64,000 bases of DNA from Gemmatales bacterium. GTDB taxonomy: Bacteria > Planctomycetota > Planctomycetia > Gemmatales > Gemmataceae. This document shows positions 26,120 through 35,479 of this stretch, piece after piece. The first letter of the stretch is position 1. Each line of letters starts with the position of its first letter. The stretch spans positions 372,001-436,000 of the forward strand of contig BPJP01000001.1 of the NCBI GenBank assembly GCA_026004675.1, given 5' to 3'. The translations under genes were made by a program, and so were the position numbers. The notes below the pieces were generated by a model. The model saw nothing but the letters and a program-made list of their open reading frames with translations. It searched no databases and was not told where the DNA came from.

Positions 26120-27961
26120 CTATTCCGGCGCCGCCAGGATTGCCTCTGCATATTTCAGCTTGCCTGTTTTGCCATCGTAATATTGAAAGAGCACCTGCGG
26201 ATGCGGAAACGCGATCCAACGCTCGCCGTTCAGCTCTTTCGGATTGTTAAAAACGTTGTTGACTTGCACGACGCAATAATGCGGAAAGAGCCGATTGGAA
26301 CGGGGGATATCGGGAAGAGCATTCGTTGACCAGCGAATGAAGCATGGGCGCGGACCATACTGGAATTTTCCGTTGGCTGGACGATCCCCCTCATCGCTGG
26401 GACGATGGTTGACCGAATTATGAGGCCCGGAAGCGAATTCCCAAACGTTGTCGGTGATCTTGATGGCGAAACTATTGTGCAAGTCGCCGGTGAGGATGAA
26501 AACCGGCTTTTTCAGCTCATCCCAGAAGTCGATCAGTTTTTCGCGTTCATCCAGAAACACGGTCCAGGCGTCGTCTTTGGTAGGACGATCGACTTTTACC
26601 ACGCCGCCACCGCCAACGTGAGGAATCATGAAATTGACCGAAGACACCACAAAGAAGAAGTCGGCATCGCTTTTCGCCATTTCGTCCATGAGCCATTGTC
26701 TTTGCTGTTGGCCGAGCATGGAAATGCCGGGTTTAGCGGGTTTGCTCTTGTCGTGCAGATCGCGGTGCGACCGCGTGTCGAGGAGATAGAAGTCGCAATT
26801 GGCAACGCGAAACCGTCCGTAGGACCGTCGCCCGATAGAGTAAGATGACACGCCATTCGCTTTGGCAGCGGGCCGAATCTTCAGATGAGTCTTGTCGACT
26901 ACTTTAACGATTTCATAGACGCCAGCATTGGGATCGCCCCCTTTTTGGTTTCCCTCTTCGGACTGGATTTTCACCCCCGCAAGCTGGCCGCCCCAATGGA
27001 CATGAAGGTTGCCCATGTTTTTCAGCTCGAGCTTTGTGAAATCCGCGTCGTCGTCCGAGAGAATATCGCCGTCTTTTGTTAGTCTGGCCCGGCCAAAATG
27101 GATGGAATCGTCGTAGAGGGTCGGGTTGGCCCAACCGAGATAATCAAACCAGGCTTGCACCCCGATGTCGCGGAAAACAGTACGTCGGTCGCGAAAGCCG
27201 ATGCTCCCGCAGGCGAAGACGTCATCGAGGATTTCATGATCATCGAATGTAAAATAGGAAGGGACGTTGCGGTGCCATTCGGCGAGGTTCTTGCCGCGGG
27301 CCAGGTACACTTTGTAATTTTCCCAAACACCAGTTATGGCTGGGGCCAGGCGAACCACTTTGGGAGTCTGTTCGAAAGCGATTCCAACTTGCTTCCTCCA
27401 ATTGGCCGCCGGGTAGTCGCGGGCGTCTTCGTAGAGCCAGTCGCCATTGAGAATGGCAAAGTCGACGTCGTCTTTGACCTTTTTCAGAAGCGTGTCGTAA
27501 GTGGGCAGACTGGGGCCATTGCCATGTTCGGGAGCCTGGTTGTTGCCGCAGGCGAATTCGAATTTGAAATTGAACAGCCCGCGCGGATTGAAGCGGGGAT
27601 CGCGCAATCGCGCCGGGTCAGGCAGCGTGTGAAACTTCCCTCCCGGACCATCGCTCTGATCTTTGGTGACAGCCTTGTAATAGTAAGTTGTCCGCGGCTT
27701 CAGACCGGTTAACGTGACCACACCGGTATTGTCGTGTGCGACGCTGGTTCGAACGGTATGCGATTTGTGGTCCAGCCGTTCGGCGTTCTCGCCGAACTCG
27801 ATCCAGAAAGCCCCCGCTTTGGATGTTCGCGCCCATATGCGGATGCTGTCCGAGGTAACATGCCCCAGGATCGGACCGTGTGTAATGGTTTGCGCTGAAA
27901 CCGCGGCACAGTTGAACAAGCAAAGCGACAAAACAAAACAGCAGCGACGGAAAACGACCAT
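26120..27961 (-). CDS. PhoD-like secreted metallophosphoesterase
   Basis: The 613-residue protein has a Sec signal (FVLSLCLFNCAAVSA, cut after SAQ), a Fn3-like N-terminal beta domain (about 25-115, TLTGLKPRTTYYYKAV) and a PhoD-like catalytic domain. Metal-binding landmarks include FACGNNQ near 136, ILNGDWLYED near 170, FTFDDHEILDD near 240 and LTGDLHNSF near 500. Such enzymes hydrolyse phosphodiesters or phosphomonoesters outside the cytoplasm using Fe3+ and Ca2+. It lies on the same strand as the larger PhoD-like gene at 28031-30544, which it follows by 69 bases, so the two are probably an operon with this gene second. Confidence 0.88.
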   Translation of the reverse strand: MVVFRRCCFVLSLCLFNCAAVSAQTITHGPILGHVTSDSIRIWARTSKAGAFWIEFGENAERLDHKSHTVRTSVAHDNTGVVTLTGLKPRTTYYYKAVTKDQSDGPGGKFHTLPDPARLRDPRFNPRGLFNFKFEFACGNNQAPEHGNGPSLPTYDTLLKKVKDDVDFAILNGDWLYEDARDYPAANWRKQVGIAFEQTPKVVRLAPAITGVWENYKVYLARGKNLAEWHRNVPSYFTFDDHEILDDVFACGSIGFRDRRTVFRDIGVQAWFDYLGWANPTLYDDSIHFGRARLTKDGDILSDDDADFTKLELKNMGNLHVHWGGQLAGVKIQSEEGNQKGGDPNAGVYEIVKVVDKTHLKIRPAAKANGVSSYSIGRRSYGRFRVANCDFYLLDTRSHRDLHDKSKPAKPGISMLGQQQRQWLMDEMAKSDADFFFVVSSVNFMIPHVGGGGVVKVDRPTKDDAWTVFLDEREKLIDFWDELKKPVFILTGDLHNSFAIKITDNVWEFASGPHNSVNHRPSDEGDRPANGKFQYGPRPCFIRWSTNALPDIPRSNRLFPHYCVVQVNNVFNNPKELNGERWIAFPHPQVLFQYYDGKTGKLKYAEAILAAPE

Positions 27962-28030
27962 GCGGATACTCCCGTGAAACCAGAACGCTGTATAGCGCCT
28001 TTGTCAGTATGGCGGAAAACCAGGGAGGGA

Positions 28031-30544
28031 TCATTCAAACCGGACCTTCAGCGTTTTTTCCGCTGCCGGCTTGATTTGTTTGAGAATCTTCCATTTATCG
28101 ACATCGGGGTCGCCCACTTTGATGGTGAAAGTGCCGTCTTTCTTGAAAACCTTGGGACGAAAACTATTACCCTTGATCCGGAGCGTGTAGACGATGTCGC
28201 CGTCCGCTTCGTCGATGATTTGCACAACCGGGTCTTGCATGCCTTGCACTTCGACAGTGGGCAGATAGGCGGCGGCTTTGCGGCCGTAGTTGTCGAGCAT
28301 ATCGATGGTCATGGGCCAGCCCGGAAACTGATCGCCGGGCCTGGGTTTGCTGACATCCACGAGCAAGCGCCAGCATTCCATGGTAATCTTGCGCGTTTTC
28401 TTGTTGAGACGAACCACGCCGAAACCGGATGCCTTGTCGTGGGCGCGTCCCAGCGGATCGGAGCGCTGCATCTTTTCCGGATTGCCGACCGCATAGACGG
28501 TTATGTGGTTGCCCAAGCCATCGAGAAAGTCGCCCGTATAAGGAGGGGCATCCGGTTGCCGATTCTTACCGGTTTTGCCTTCGCGCTCGGGATGCCACGA
28601 CCGGGGATAACCGGCGGCAATCGACGGAACACAGAAGGAAAAGCCAGCGTCGCGCCAGGTATCGATTCCGTGATGCACGATCGAAGCTAGATGCTGGTCA
28701 CCGGCGAGATGAAAAGCGAAGCCGCGGCGCATTTCGTGCAATGCCTTGTTGCGTCCAGTTTGCGGCCAGCCGTTCGAATCCAAGTCCGCCACCAGGTATT
28801 GTTGCTCGGGACCATGATAATTCGCGACGTTCGCGAAGATCGTCTGCGAACACACGATTTTCATGTCAGCGCCGCGCCAATCCGCTGCCCAATCGCGGAG
28901 AAACTTCAGTTGTCTCTCGCCCAACAGGGTCAATCCCGGCTTGTCGACCGATTCCGGTTTGAACTTCGGATCGCGGACATGATCCGGCCTTCCCTTCCAG
29001 TAATTCACTTTTCCCTCAGGTCCCGATTTGAATTTGCGGTCTTCGATGACGGCAAAACTGATTCGCCCGTAGGTCATGGGGCCGTAATAAACCGTAATGC
29101 CTTGCTCGACTGGCGTGGGATCGTACGGATCGGGATGGTGGGAGGACTGCATTCTCTGAATGGCGTTGACCCAGCGCGCATCCATTGCGTACCCGCCCTG
29201 GGCGTGCTCTCGAATACTTTTCACTTTTCGTCCGTTTTGCCCCCAGATGTTTCCCTGATAAACATCATGGTCATCCGGCAAACAAAGCGTGACACGGTCG
29301 CGCATCACGTCACGAAACGACCAGCCGAATACATACCATTTGCGCAAATAGTCGAGCGCCGCCAATTCCACGGGAGAGCGGACGATGCCATACCCGGCGT
29401 TGTTTTCGTAAATCTGGTCTCCCGTGAACACCAGAACGTCAGGATCGATCTTGGTGATGTTGCTGCACATCAAGCTGCAGGGAAACGTGTAATCTTGATG
29501 CCCGGTAAAACCGGCTACGACAATCTCCGGTTTATCGACCGGATCGCGCCGGACCGTCCCGGTATAGAAGTATTCTTTTCGTGAACCATCCGGTTCGGTC
29601 ATGGCATAGGCGAGGCGATAGGGAATATCTTTCTTGTCGTTCCAATTCGGCACACGAAAGGTGGCAGTTCGGCTGAGAGGATCGATTCTGGCCTCGGCAA
29701 TCGTCTGCCAGGCGTCATCCGGTTTGATCTGCAAGGCCACCGCTTGCGATTCGGATTCGGCGATTGGAGGCATCTGCGCCGTCATTTTCATCACGCCTCG
29801 ACTCAAGGTATGCATGGCGAATAGAATCGGTCCGAAGACATCTTCCGGATGAACTTCGACTTTGTCGCCGCTCAGCCTCCAGTCGGAAAAAGCAAACGTG
29901 GCTCCTTTGATTTTTTTGTTGCCGACCGGGAAATTGGACACCAATGCGACATTGCCTGTCAGTTCGGTGGCCGATACCATCCGGCTGGTTTCGCCGATCA
30001 CTTTGCCGCTTTTGACAGAGGAGGCCGACAGCTTGAGGTTGTAACCTTTCTTGGCCGGCATCGCCGCCAGGACGAGATCAACCGGACCGAGGAGAGCTTC
30101 ACCTTGCGGCGGCGGGACCTTGCCAATAAATAGCTGGCCGCTCGTCGTGATTCCGGCGTCAAGCCCTTTGCCGAACAAAAGGGCATTTCGGTAATCCGCT
30201 AACGGACCGCGAATGCCGACTCGAAAACCGGCAGAGCCTTGCGCGCCCGCCAGCCGTTCGATACGGACGCTCAATTCGAAACCGCCTTTCTTGTCGCCAA
30301 GTCGATGGGTAAGCAGGTGCACATGGCGGTCACTGCCTGGACGGATGCTCTCGATGCGGCCATCGTGTATGCGCCAGTCTTGTAAAGGATTCGACCAGAA
30401 CGCTGGTCCGATCCAAGGCCGCGTCACTTTCGGCAAATGCAGACGAAAGTCGCCTGCCCGAACGGAATCATCGACCAGCAAAGCCCCCAGAACCAGCCAT
30501 GCCAAGATCAATCGCAAATATCGGATCACGTTCCATTTCCCCAC
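28031..30544 (-). CDS. Large PhoD-like secreted metallophosphoesterase
   Basis: The 837-residue protein starts with a signal peptide (LILAWLVLGALLVDDSVRA). About 200 residues follow that resemble a LamG/concanavalin-like jelly-roll (FWSNPLQDWRIHDGRIES, GFRVGIRGPLADYRNALLF). The PhoD-like domain comes next with VFTGDQIYENNAG, LCLPDDHDVYQGN and HLAGDQHLASIVHHG. The extra N-terminal module may bind a carbohydrate or glycoconjugate and target the enzyme. A start at GTG 30544 is most likely, with CAGG upstream. It is upstream of the smaller PhoD-like gene. Confidence 0.88.
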   Translation of the reverse strand: MGKWNVIRYLRLILAWLVLGALLVDDSVRAGDFRLHLPKVTRPWIGPAFWSNPLQDWRIHDGRIESIRPGSDRHVHLLTHRLGDKKGGFELSVRIERLAGAQGSAGFRVGIRGPLADYRNALLFGKGLDAGITTSGQLFIGKVPPPQGEALLGPVDLVLAAMPAKKGYNLKLSASSVKSGKVIGETSRMVSATELTGNVALVSNFPVGNKKIKGATFAFSDWRLSGDKVEVHPEDVFGPILFAMHTLSRGVMKMTAQMPPIAESESQAVALQIKPDDAWQTIAEARIDPLSRTATFRVPNWNDKKDIPYRLAYAMTEPDGSRKEYFYTGTVRRDPVDKPEIVVAGFTGHQDYTFPCSLMCSNITKIDPDVLVFTGDQIYENNAGYGIVRSPVELAALDYLRKWYVFGWSFRDVMRDRVTLCLPDDHDVYQGNIWGQNGRKVKSIREHAQGGYAMDARWVNAIQRMQSSHHPDPYDPTPVEQGITVYYGPMTYGRISFAVIEDRKFKSGPEGKVNYWKGRPDHVRDPKFKPESVDKPGLTLLGERQLKFLRDWAADWRGADMKIVCSQTIFANVANYHGPEQQYLVADLDSNGWPQTGRNKALHEMRRGFAFHLAGDQHLASIVHHGIDTWRDAGFSFCVPSIAAGYPRSWHPEREGKTGKNRQPDAPPYTGDFLDGLGNHITVYAVGNPEKMQRSDPLGRAHDKASGFGVVRLNKKTRKITMECWRLLVDVSKPRPGDQFPGWPMTIDMLDNYGRKAAAYLPTVEVQGMQDPVVQIIDEADGDIVYTLRIKGNSFRPKVFKKDGTFTIKVGDPDVDKWKILKQIKPAAEKTLKVRFE

Positions 30545-30651
30545 ATCACGAATACCTGGAGTTCAGTCGCATTAACACATTAGCCGGAACGACCGTTTCG
30601 GGCAATTGTCTGCTTTCACTCGGCAAAAAGGTTTCAAAACAACCAGGGAAT

Positions 30652-30680
30652 TTGTCTGAAAGCTGATTGCGAGATATGTT
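30652..30680 (+). promoter_or_regulatory. Putative promoter of the small membrane protein
   Basis: TTGTCT (30652-30657) and TATGTT (30675-30680) are 17 bases apart, 41 bases before the ATG at 30722. Confidence 0.4.
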
Positions 30681-30721
30681 TTCGTAAGGGACTAAACGAG
30701 CAGCGAAAAAGGTATCATGAT

Positions 30722-31033
30722 ATGGCCGAATCGATCACAAACGAAGCGCAGCAACAAAAAACGAATGCCTCCGCCACCTCCTGGCTCGTGGGCCTTGCGA
30801 TCAATTACGTGTGGATAGCGCTTATATGTACCCTTTTGAAAATAGCGGGATTTCCGTTATTCCGCGACGAATCATGGACCACCGCCCTGGTCTGGGGTCC
30901 CGCGGTCGCGATCGGCATCTTGTTGTTTCACGAATTTTGCGTCCAGCGTTTGCTCAAGCGGCTCCATTCGCGAAAATCAGCTGAGGCGATGGGAGAGAAA
31001 AAGGAAAACACAGACGTTACCCAGGCACAATAG
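30722..31033 (+). CDS. Small two-helix membrane protein
   Basis: The 103-residue protein has two hydrophobic helices (about 20-43 and 53-76) separated by a short loop, with a positively charged C-terminus, so both ends are likely cytoplasmic. I recognise no family. AAAAAGG about 10 bases before the ATG is a plausible ribosome site. Its last 17 bases overlap the end of the convergent alcohol dehydrogenase gene. Confidence 0.6.
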   Translation: MAESITNEAQQQKTNASATSWLVGLAINYVWIALICTLLKIAGFPLFRDESWTTALVWGPAVAIGILLFHEFCVQRLLKRLHSRKSAEAMGEKKENTDVTQAQ

Positions 31034-32048
31034 CATATTGCAGTCCGCGGCCGTCTTTCAAGGAGAGCAATGCTTCCTCCAATCGCGTCAAAGGGAAAGA
31101 ATCGCTGATCAGACCATCGACGCGAACCTCGCCGGCCAGCAGCATCTCGCGTGCCTGGAGCACGTCGCGAGGCGTAAAGTGAAAGCTGCCCAAGATTGCC
31201 ACTTCTTCGTAATGCGCGCGATAGCTGTCTACTTCAAAGATAGTTCCCTTGGGCAAACCGCCGAACAACAGGACCTGGCCGCCCGGTGCCGTTCGCGCGA
31301 AGGCTTCCTGCCAGCCATCGAGCTTGCCGGTGCACTCGATCACGCAGTCGAAACGTTCCGTGGCAGGAAGCCGTTCGGCCAAGGAAACCGAAGTCACATC
31401 CCAAACATCGACGGCGAACGGTTTTGCCAGTTGCAGGCGAGCGGTCCTCCTGCCAGCGGCAAATCGTTGTGCCGTCGTGAATCGTGGCAGTAACTGCAAG
31501 AACAACAAACCCATCGTACCGCAGCCGAGCACCAGAACACGTTCCACTCGGTCCCAGGCCAGAAGATTGAGGCCGTGTACGACACAAGACACCGGCTCGA
31601 GCAAGGCGGCGTGTTCAGCTGCCAGCGAAGCGGGACGCTCAAACAAGTTGTGCGCCGCCACGGCTTTGGGGATGCACAGGTAATCGGCAAAGGCACCGAG
31701 TACTTTATCTCGCATGACGTAGGGACAAAGGTGTTCTTTCTGTTTACGGCAGAGAGGGCATTGCCCGCAAGGCGCACTGTGGACGCCCATGACGGGCTGG
31801 CCGATTTCAAAAGGTGGGGCGCCCGGGCCGAGTTGGACGACCGTGCCGCTATAGCGATGGCCAAAAGGGCCCGGCATCGGTATTTGCGGATGGCCACGCA
31901 GGTAGGCCTTCAGATCGGTACCGCCGGCCAAAGCGCAATCGATACGCAGCAGAACTTCGCCGGCAGCGGGAACCGGGAGCGGAACCTCGCGGATTTCGAT
32001 CCGTCCCGGTTCGACTAAAAACGCGCAGCGGTGTAGGCGTTGGCTCAC
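31017..32048 (-). CDS. Zinc-dependent alcohol dehydrogenase (MDR family)
   Basis: The 343-residue protein shows the MDR layout: a GroES-like domain with the structural-zinc cysteines CGQCPLCRKQKEHLC (about 93-107) and a Rossmann domain with VLVLGCGTMGLLFLQL near 170. The catalytic zinc site usually has a Cys and a GHE; here GGTDLKAYL and FGHRYSGTV occupy those positions, so the first catalytic cysteine appears replaced and activity may differ. The substrate is unclear. The start overlaps the stop of the S46 peptidase gene by four bases (ATGA), showing translational coupling. Confidence 0.85.
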   Translation of the reverse strand: MSQRLHRCAFLVEPGRIEIREVPLPVPAAGEVLLRIDCALAGGTDLKAYLRGHPQIPMPGPFGHRYSGTVVQLGPGAPPFEIGQPVMGVHSAPCGQCPLCRKQKEHLCPYVMRDKVLGAFADYLCIPKAVAAHNLFERPASLAAEHAALLEPVSCVVHGLNLLAWDRVERVLVLGCGTMGLLFLQLLPRFTTAQRFAAGRRTARLQLAKPFAVDVWDVTSVSLAERLPATERFDCVIECTGKLDGWQEAFARTAPGGQVLLFGGLPKGTIFEVDSYRAHYEEVAILGSFHFTPRDVLQAREMLLAGEVRVDGLISDSFPLTRLEEALLSLKDGRGLQYAIVPG

Positions 32049-34108
32049 CGACCGGTTATCTCCTTGGCGAGGGATTCCGCGTCATACACTTTTGTCAAAG
32101 CCTCGATAATGGCCCGTGAATGCACCGAAACGGCCCGGGCTTGTTTGTCGGTGTAGATATAGTCGAGCACAAGGGATTGGATGTTGCCGTCGAAAATCAG
32201 CCCGACGATTTCTGCGTCTTTGTTGATCACCGGACTGCCGGAATTGCCCCCGATGATGTCCGCAGTGCAGACAAAATTCATCGGCGTCTTGAGGTTCAGC
32301 TTGTCCTTGCGTTCGAGCCAGCGCGGCGGCAAGTTGAACGGTTCTTTGAAATCGTGCTGTTTGGCTCGCTCGTACAAACCGGCAATGGTCGTTTCAAATG
32401 GAATGTGCTCGCCATTCTGCTCGTAGCCTTTCACCACTCCGAAGGCCAGACGAAGCGTGAAGGTGGCATCGGGATACACGCTGTCGCCTTGAATCTGGTA
32501 TTTCGCGTTGGCGATTTTCGCGAACGCCTGCCGCTTGATTTCCTCCTGGGTGTCCATGATTTTGCGGACCTTTCGCGATGCGGGATCGACGAGTTTGGCG
32601 AGAAGGATCATCGGGTCTGTGCAGGCGTCGATGGCGGCCCGGCCTCCTTTGTAAAGCTTTTTGCGGTAGCTGACGCTCTTGAGCTTGGTGCCGCGGACCA
32701 ACTCCGCCGCCCGTGCGCTTGGCGCCTTGCCAGCCAGCACTTTCTTGACCAGCGGGTGCTCGGCACCGAATTCCTCGCTGAACCACATCAACGAATCAGC
32801 TAATTTGAGCGTTTCAAAGTCGTCATAGAGAGGCTCTTCAGAAAACAACTGCTGCTCGAGAGAGGGCAAAGCGGACGAGCGGTATTCGCGCAGCCGGTCC
32901 CCGTCATCCTTTTGCTTTTCCTCGGCGGCCCGTACCAGGTGGCGGGCGAAATCGAACAGTTTGCTGTTGAAGGCGGCGCCGAACTCGAGTGCCCGTCGCT
33001 CGCGCAGATGTTTGGCTAAAGTGGCTTCTGCCTGGGCAATCTGATCATATGCTTTCAAAGCGTCCCGCAGCTTGGGGTCTTTTGCCATCTGTTTTTGAAG
33101 TTCTCTCTCCTCCTTTGTTTTTCGCGCCATGATTTCCGGGTCGAGCAAGCCGGCCAGCCCGCCACGACGGGCTTTGCGCGAATTCTGGACACTGAAAAGA
33201 AAGTCTTTGGCTCGACGAGCGTTTTCCGCGTCTCGATTGCTCCAGGCCGTCAACACCACTTCCCAGCGATACAGAAGCTTCAACAACTCGGGAAATCCCC
33301 GGTCCCGTAAATAGTGGAGTCGGGCCAGCGTGGCCAGCCGATCGGTTCGTCCCGGGTTGCCGGAAACGAATACCAGCTCGTCTTCGACTGCCCCTCTTTT
33401 CGACCATTTGAGATAGTGCTCGATCTTCGCCGGCTTGCCATTTTCATAAACACGGAAAAAAGCCACATCGAGGCAATACCGCGGGTATTCGAAGTTGTCG
33501 GGGTCCCCGCCGAAGAAGGCGATGGCCTGTTCGGGAGCAAACACAAGTCGAACGTCGGTGTATTTTTTGTAACGGTACAGGTGGTATTGGCCTCCCTGGT
33601 ACAGCGTGATGACATCGCTGCGCAGCCCTGTTTTATCAAGCGATTCCTTTTCGATCTTGGCCATGACGGCTCTGCGAGCCCGCGCCGCTTCCTCGGCTGA
33701 CATATTCGGCTTGACGGCAGCATTGACCCGTTCGGTCACATCTTCGATGCTCATCAAGACGTTCAATTCCAGGTCGTGACAGCGTTTTTCTTGTCCACGC
33801 GTGGCGGCATAAAAACCATCCCGATAGTAATTGTGCCTGGCATCGCTAAGTTTGTGCAGGCAGTCCGCGCCCACGTGGTGATTGGTCATCACCAGCCCGT
33901 CCGCGGATACAAACGAGCCAGAGCCGCCATTGTTGAACCGCACCGAAGATTTCTGCACGTGTTCCAGCCATCTGTCCGTTGGAACGAAGCCGTATTTCTT
34001 TTTCAAATACTCCCTCGGCGGATGATTGAACAACCACATGCCTTCGTCAGCAGAAACCGAGGCTGTGCAAGCAACCAGTATCCCGATGCCTAAAATGAAT
34101 GCTTTCAT
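32045..34108 (-). CDS. S46 family dipeptidyl-peptidase
   Basis: The 687-residue protein has a Sec signal (MKAFILGIGILVACTASVSA, cut before DEGMW) and belongs to the S46 peptidase family (DPP7/DPP11 type), which cleaves dipeptides from peptide N-termini. The mature N-terminus DEGMWLFNHPP is typical. The catalytic His lies in TNHHVGADCLH near 75, and the Ser in GGNSGSPV near 615. A helical lid domain sits between them (about 270-560). The ATG at 34108 has AAGGAG upstream; the frame stays open to 34231 but that part is not signal-like. The stop overlaps the start of the alcohol dehydrogenase gene, so they form an operon. Confidence 0.9.
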   Translation of the reverse strand: MKAFILGIGILVACTASVSADEGMWLFNHPPREYLKKKYGFVPTDRWLEHVQKSSVRFNNGGSGSFVSADGLVMTNHHVGADCLHKLSDARHNYYRDGFYAATRGQEKRCHDLELNVLMSIEDVTERVNAAVKPNMSAEEAARARRAVMAKIEKESLDKTGLRSDVITLYQGGQYHLYRYKKYTDVRLVFAPEQAIAFFGGDPDNFEYPRYCLDVAFFRVYENGKPAKIEHYLKWSKRGAVEDELVFVSGNPGRTDRLATLARLHYLRDRGFPELLKLLYRWEVVLTAWSNRDAENARRAKDFLFSVQNSRKARRGGLAGLLDPEIMARKTKEERELQKQMAKDPKLRDALKAYDQIAQAEATLAKHLRERRALEFGAAFNSKLFDFARHLVRAAEEKQKDDGDRLREYRSSALPSLEQQLFSEEPLYDDFETLKLADSLMWFSEEFGAEHPLVKKVLAGKAPSARAAELVRGTKLKSVSYRKKLYKGGRAAIDACTDPMILLAKLVDPASRKVRKIMDTQEEIKRQAFAKIANAKYQIQGDSVYPDATFTLRLAFGVVKGYEQNGEHIPFETTIAGLYERAKQHDFKEPFNLPPRWLERKDKLNLKTPMNFVCTADIIGGNSGSPVINKDAEIVGLIFDGNIQSLVLDYIYTDKQARAVSVHSRAIIEALTKVYDAESLAKEITGR

Positions 34109-34145
34109 AATCCGCAATACTCCTTGCTGGAAACGAGCACCTTGT

Positions 34146-34183
34146 CGCTGGTGGTATGATAGCGTCTCGCCACCAGCGAGCAA
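34146..34183 (-). promoter_or_regulatory. Putative promoter with inverted repeat, S46 operon
   Basis: On the minus strand TTGCTC (34183-34178) and TATCAT (34161-34156) are 16 bases apart. CGCTGGTGG (34146-34154) and its exact complement CCACCAGCG (34170-34178) flank the -10 box, a layout that could bind a repressor. Confidence 0.4.
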
Positions 34184-34373
34184 AAGAATCCTGCTGATAG
34201 CGTCGACCTGGGCGCGCCGCTTCAAAAGCATTTCACAAGTGCCTGTATTTGCAGAATGTCGTCTAGGTGCACCGCGGAGAAATGTGCGCGGGGCGCTGCC
34301 AGAACCATTTCAACCAAGCGGCACAAGGATTCCGACAAAGTCAGACAAGGCGTTGCACAGCCCCAGTGCGTCC

Positions 34374-34477
34374 AGGGGCGTCTTGGTGCGCGCAAAGGCG
34401 CGGTGGGAATTATTGAAACGAACGCTGGTTCCAGCGAGCGTCACAGCGTCAGCGCGACGAGGGGACCGTCAAAAAAC
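34374..34477. repeat. Degenerate intergenic repeat, copy 2
   Basis: The 539-base gap 34109-34647 has no convincing gene. It contains GGGGCGTCTTGGTGCGCGC (34375 onward), then GGAATTATTGAA, CCAGCGAGCGTCACAGCG and GACCGTCAA, the same modules and order as in the cluster at 6233-6534. The terminal palindrome has decayed (CCGTCAAAAAACAC). Confidence 0.65.
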
Positions 34478-34647
34478 ACACCCGCTTCCGAGCGTAGGTG
34501 CTGAGTGCGCGATCTCGTTACTCGTTTCATTGAGAAAAAACGCCGGATTTGAATCGAATTGTCGCTTTGACGGCGATACGATGGGGTCTGCGGCGAACAA
34601 CCTACAAGAACTATTCCCCTCCCCCCTTCGAAGAGAGGAATCATCCC

Positions 34648-35064
34648 ATGACGACCGCCATGTTGAGGATCGCGGGTTTTTTCATGTTGCTCGTTTTGGC
34701 CATCGAGCTTACGCCGCTCCCAGCGAACGCCCAGCGACTGCCGCCGAAGCAATGTCTGAATTGCAAGAATGAGGTTCCGGGGACTTCGAAAGTGGGGGAT
34801 ATCTGCCCGCATTGTGGTGTAAAATGGGAGTTCGACTTTTCCGGTTATTCACGCCGCAAGTTCGACCCCAACAAGATCAAACTTCCGGAGTTCCAGCCAA
34901 AGAAAGAAAAACGCGCCGGCACGCAGGTGACCACCATGCCTGCCTCAGTCATCGTGCGTGTCCCGGAACAAGCCACCGTCGAAATCGAAGGCAGAAAGAT
35001 GAAATCGACAGGCGAGGAGCGCTATTATGTCACCCCCAGCATCGTTTTAAAACCATCCATATAG
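34648..35064 (+). CDS. TIGR03000-type secreted protein, 5' part of a frameshifted gene
   Basis: This 138-residue frame has a Sec signal (MLVLAIELTPLPANA), a small zinc-ribbon-like pair (CLNCKNEVP and CPHCGVKW, about 31-60) and the start of a TIGR03000 domain (SVIVRVPEQATVEIEGRKMKSTGEERYYV). It ends at TAG 35062-35064 in the middle of the domain. The continuing reading frame begins at 35054 and completes the domain, so one base appears inserted in the A-run at 35049-35052: with three A's, the reading becomes VLNHPYSYSVKATW. Sequencing error, a real mutation or a programmed shift are all possible. The ATG at 34648 has GAGAGGAAT upstream. Confidence 0.75.
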   Translation: MTTAMLRIAGFFMLLVLAIELTPLPANAQRLPPKQCLNCKNEVPGTSKVGDICPHCGVKWEFDFSGYSRRKFDPNKIKLPEFQPKKEKRAGTQVTTMPASVIVRVPEQATVEIEGRKMKSTGEERYYVTPSIVLKPSI

Positions 35065-35107
35065 CTATTCGGTCAAAGCCACCTGGAAGGAAGGAGACAA
35101 GGAAATC

Positions 35108-35446
35108 GTGCGCGAGCGTGAGATAACGATTTTTGCCGGCACGGAAACATACGTCGATTTGCGGCCACAAAAAAAGAGCGACATCAAAGGTTTGACCGAA
35201 TTCGAACCGGCCTGGATCACCGTCAAAGTACCTGATGATGCCGTGATCGAAATCAACGGACGTCGAACCCGTTCGACGGGGCCGGTGCGCACTTTTGAGA
35301 CTCCGCCTCTTGAGGTCGGCACGACATATCACTACACCATCCGTATGACTTACACCGAGGGAGGCAAGAAAGTTTCCCGGTTGCGGCGGATCCAATTCAG
35401 GCCGGGCGAGGAAACCATCATTGACCTCCGCCCTAGCGGACTCTGA
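35108..35446 (+). CDS. TIGR03000-type protein, 3' part of the frameshifted gene
   Basis: This frame encodes the end of the first TIGR03000 domain and a complete second one. Domain 2 reads ITVKVPDDAVIEINGRRTRS, then TGPVRTFETPPLEVGTTYHY, ending with EETIIDLRPSGL. The GTG at 35108 is only the first start codon in the frame; the true gene is 34648-35446 with a one-base shift. TIGR03000 is a short beta-rich repeat of planctomycete exported proteins, thought to be structural; its function is not established. Confidence 0.7.
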   Translation: MREREITIFAGTETYVDLRPQKKSDIKGLTEFEPAWITVKVPDDAVIEINGRRTRSTGPVRTFETPPLEVGTTYHYTIRMTYTEGGKKVSRLRRIQFRPGEETIIDLRPSGL

Positions 35447-35479
35447 CCTACTGACTTTTCTAACCGACACCGCGTTAGC

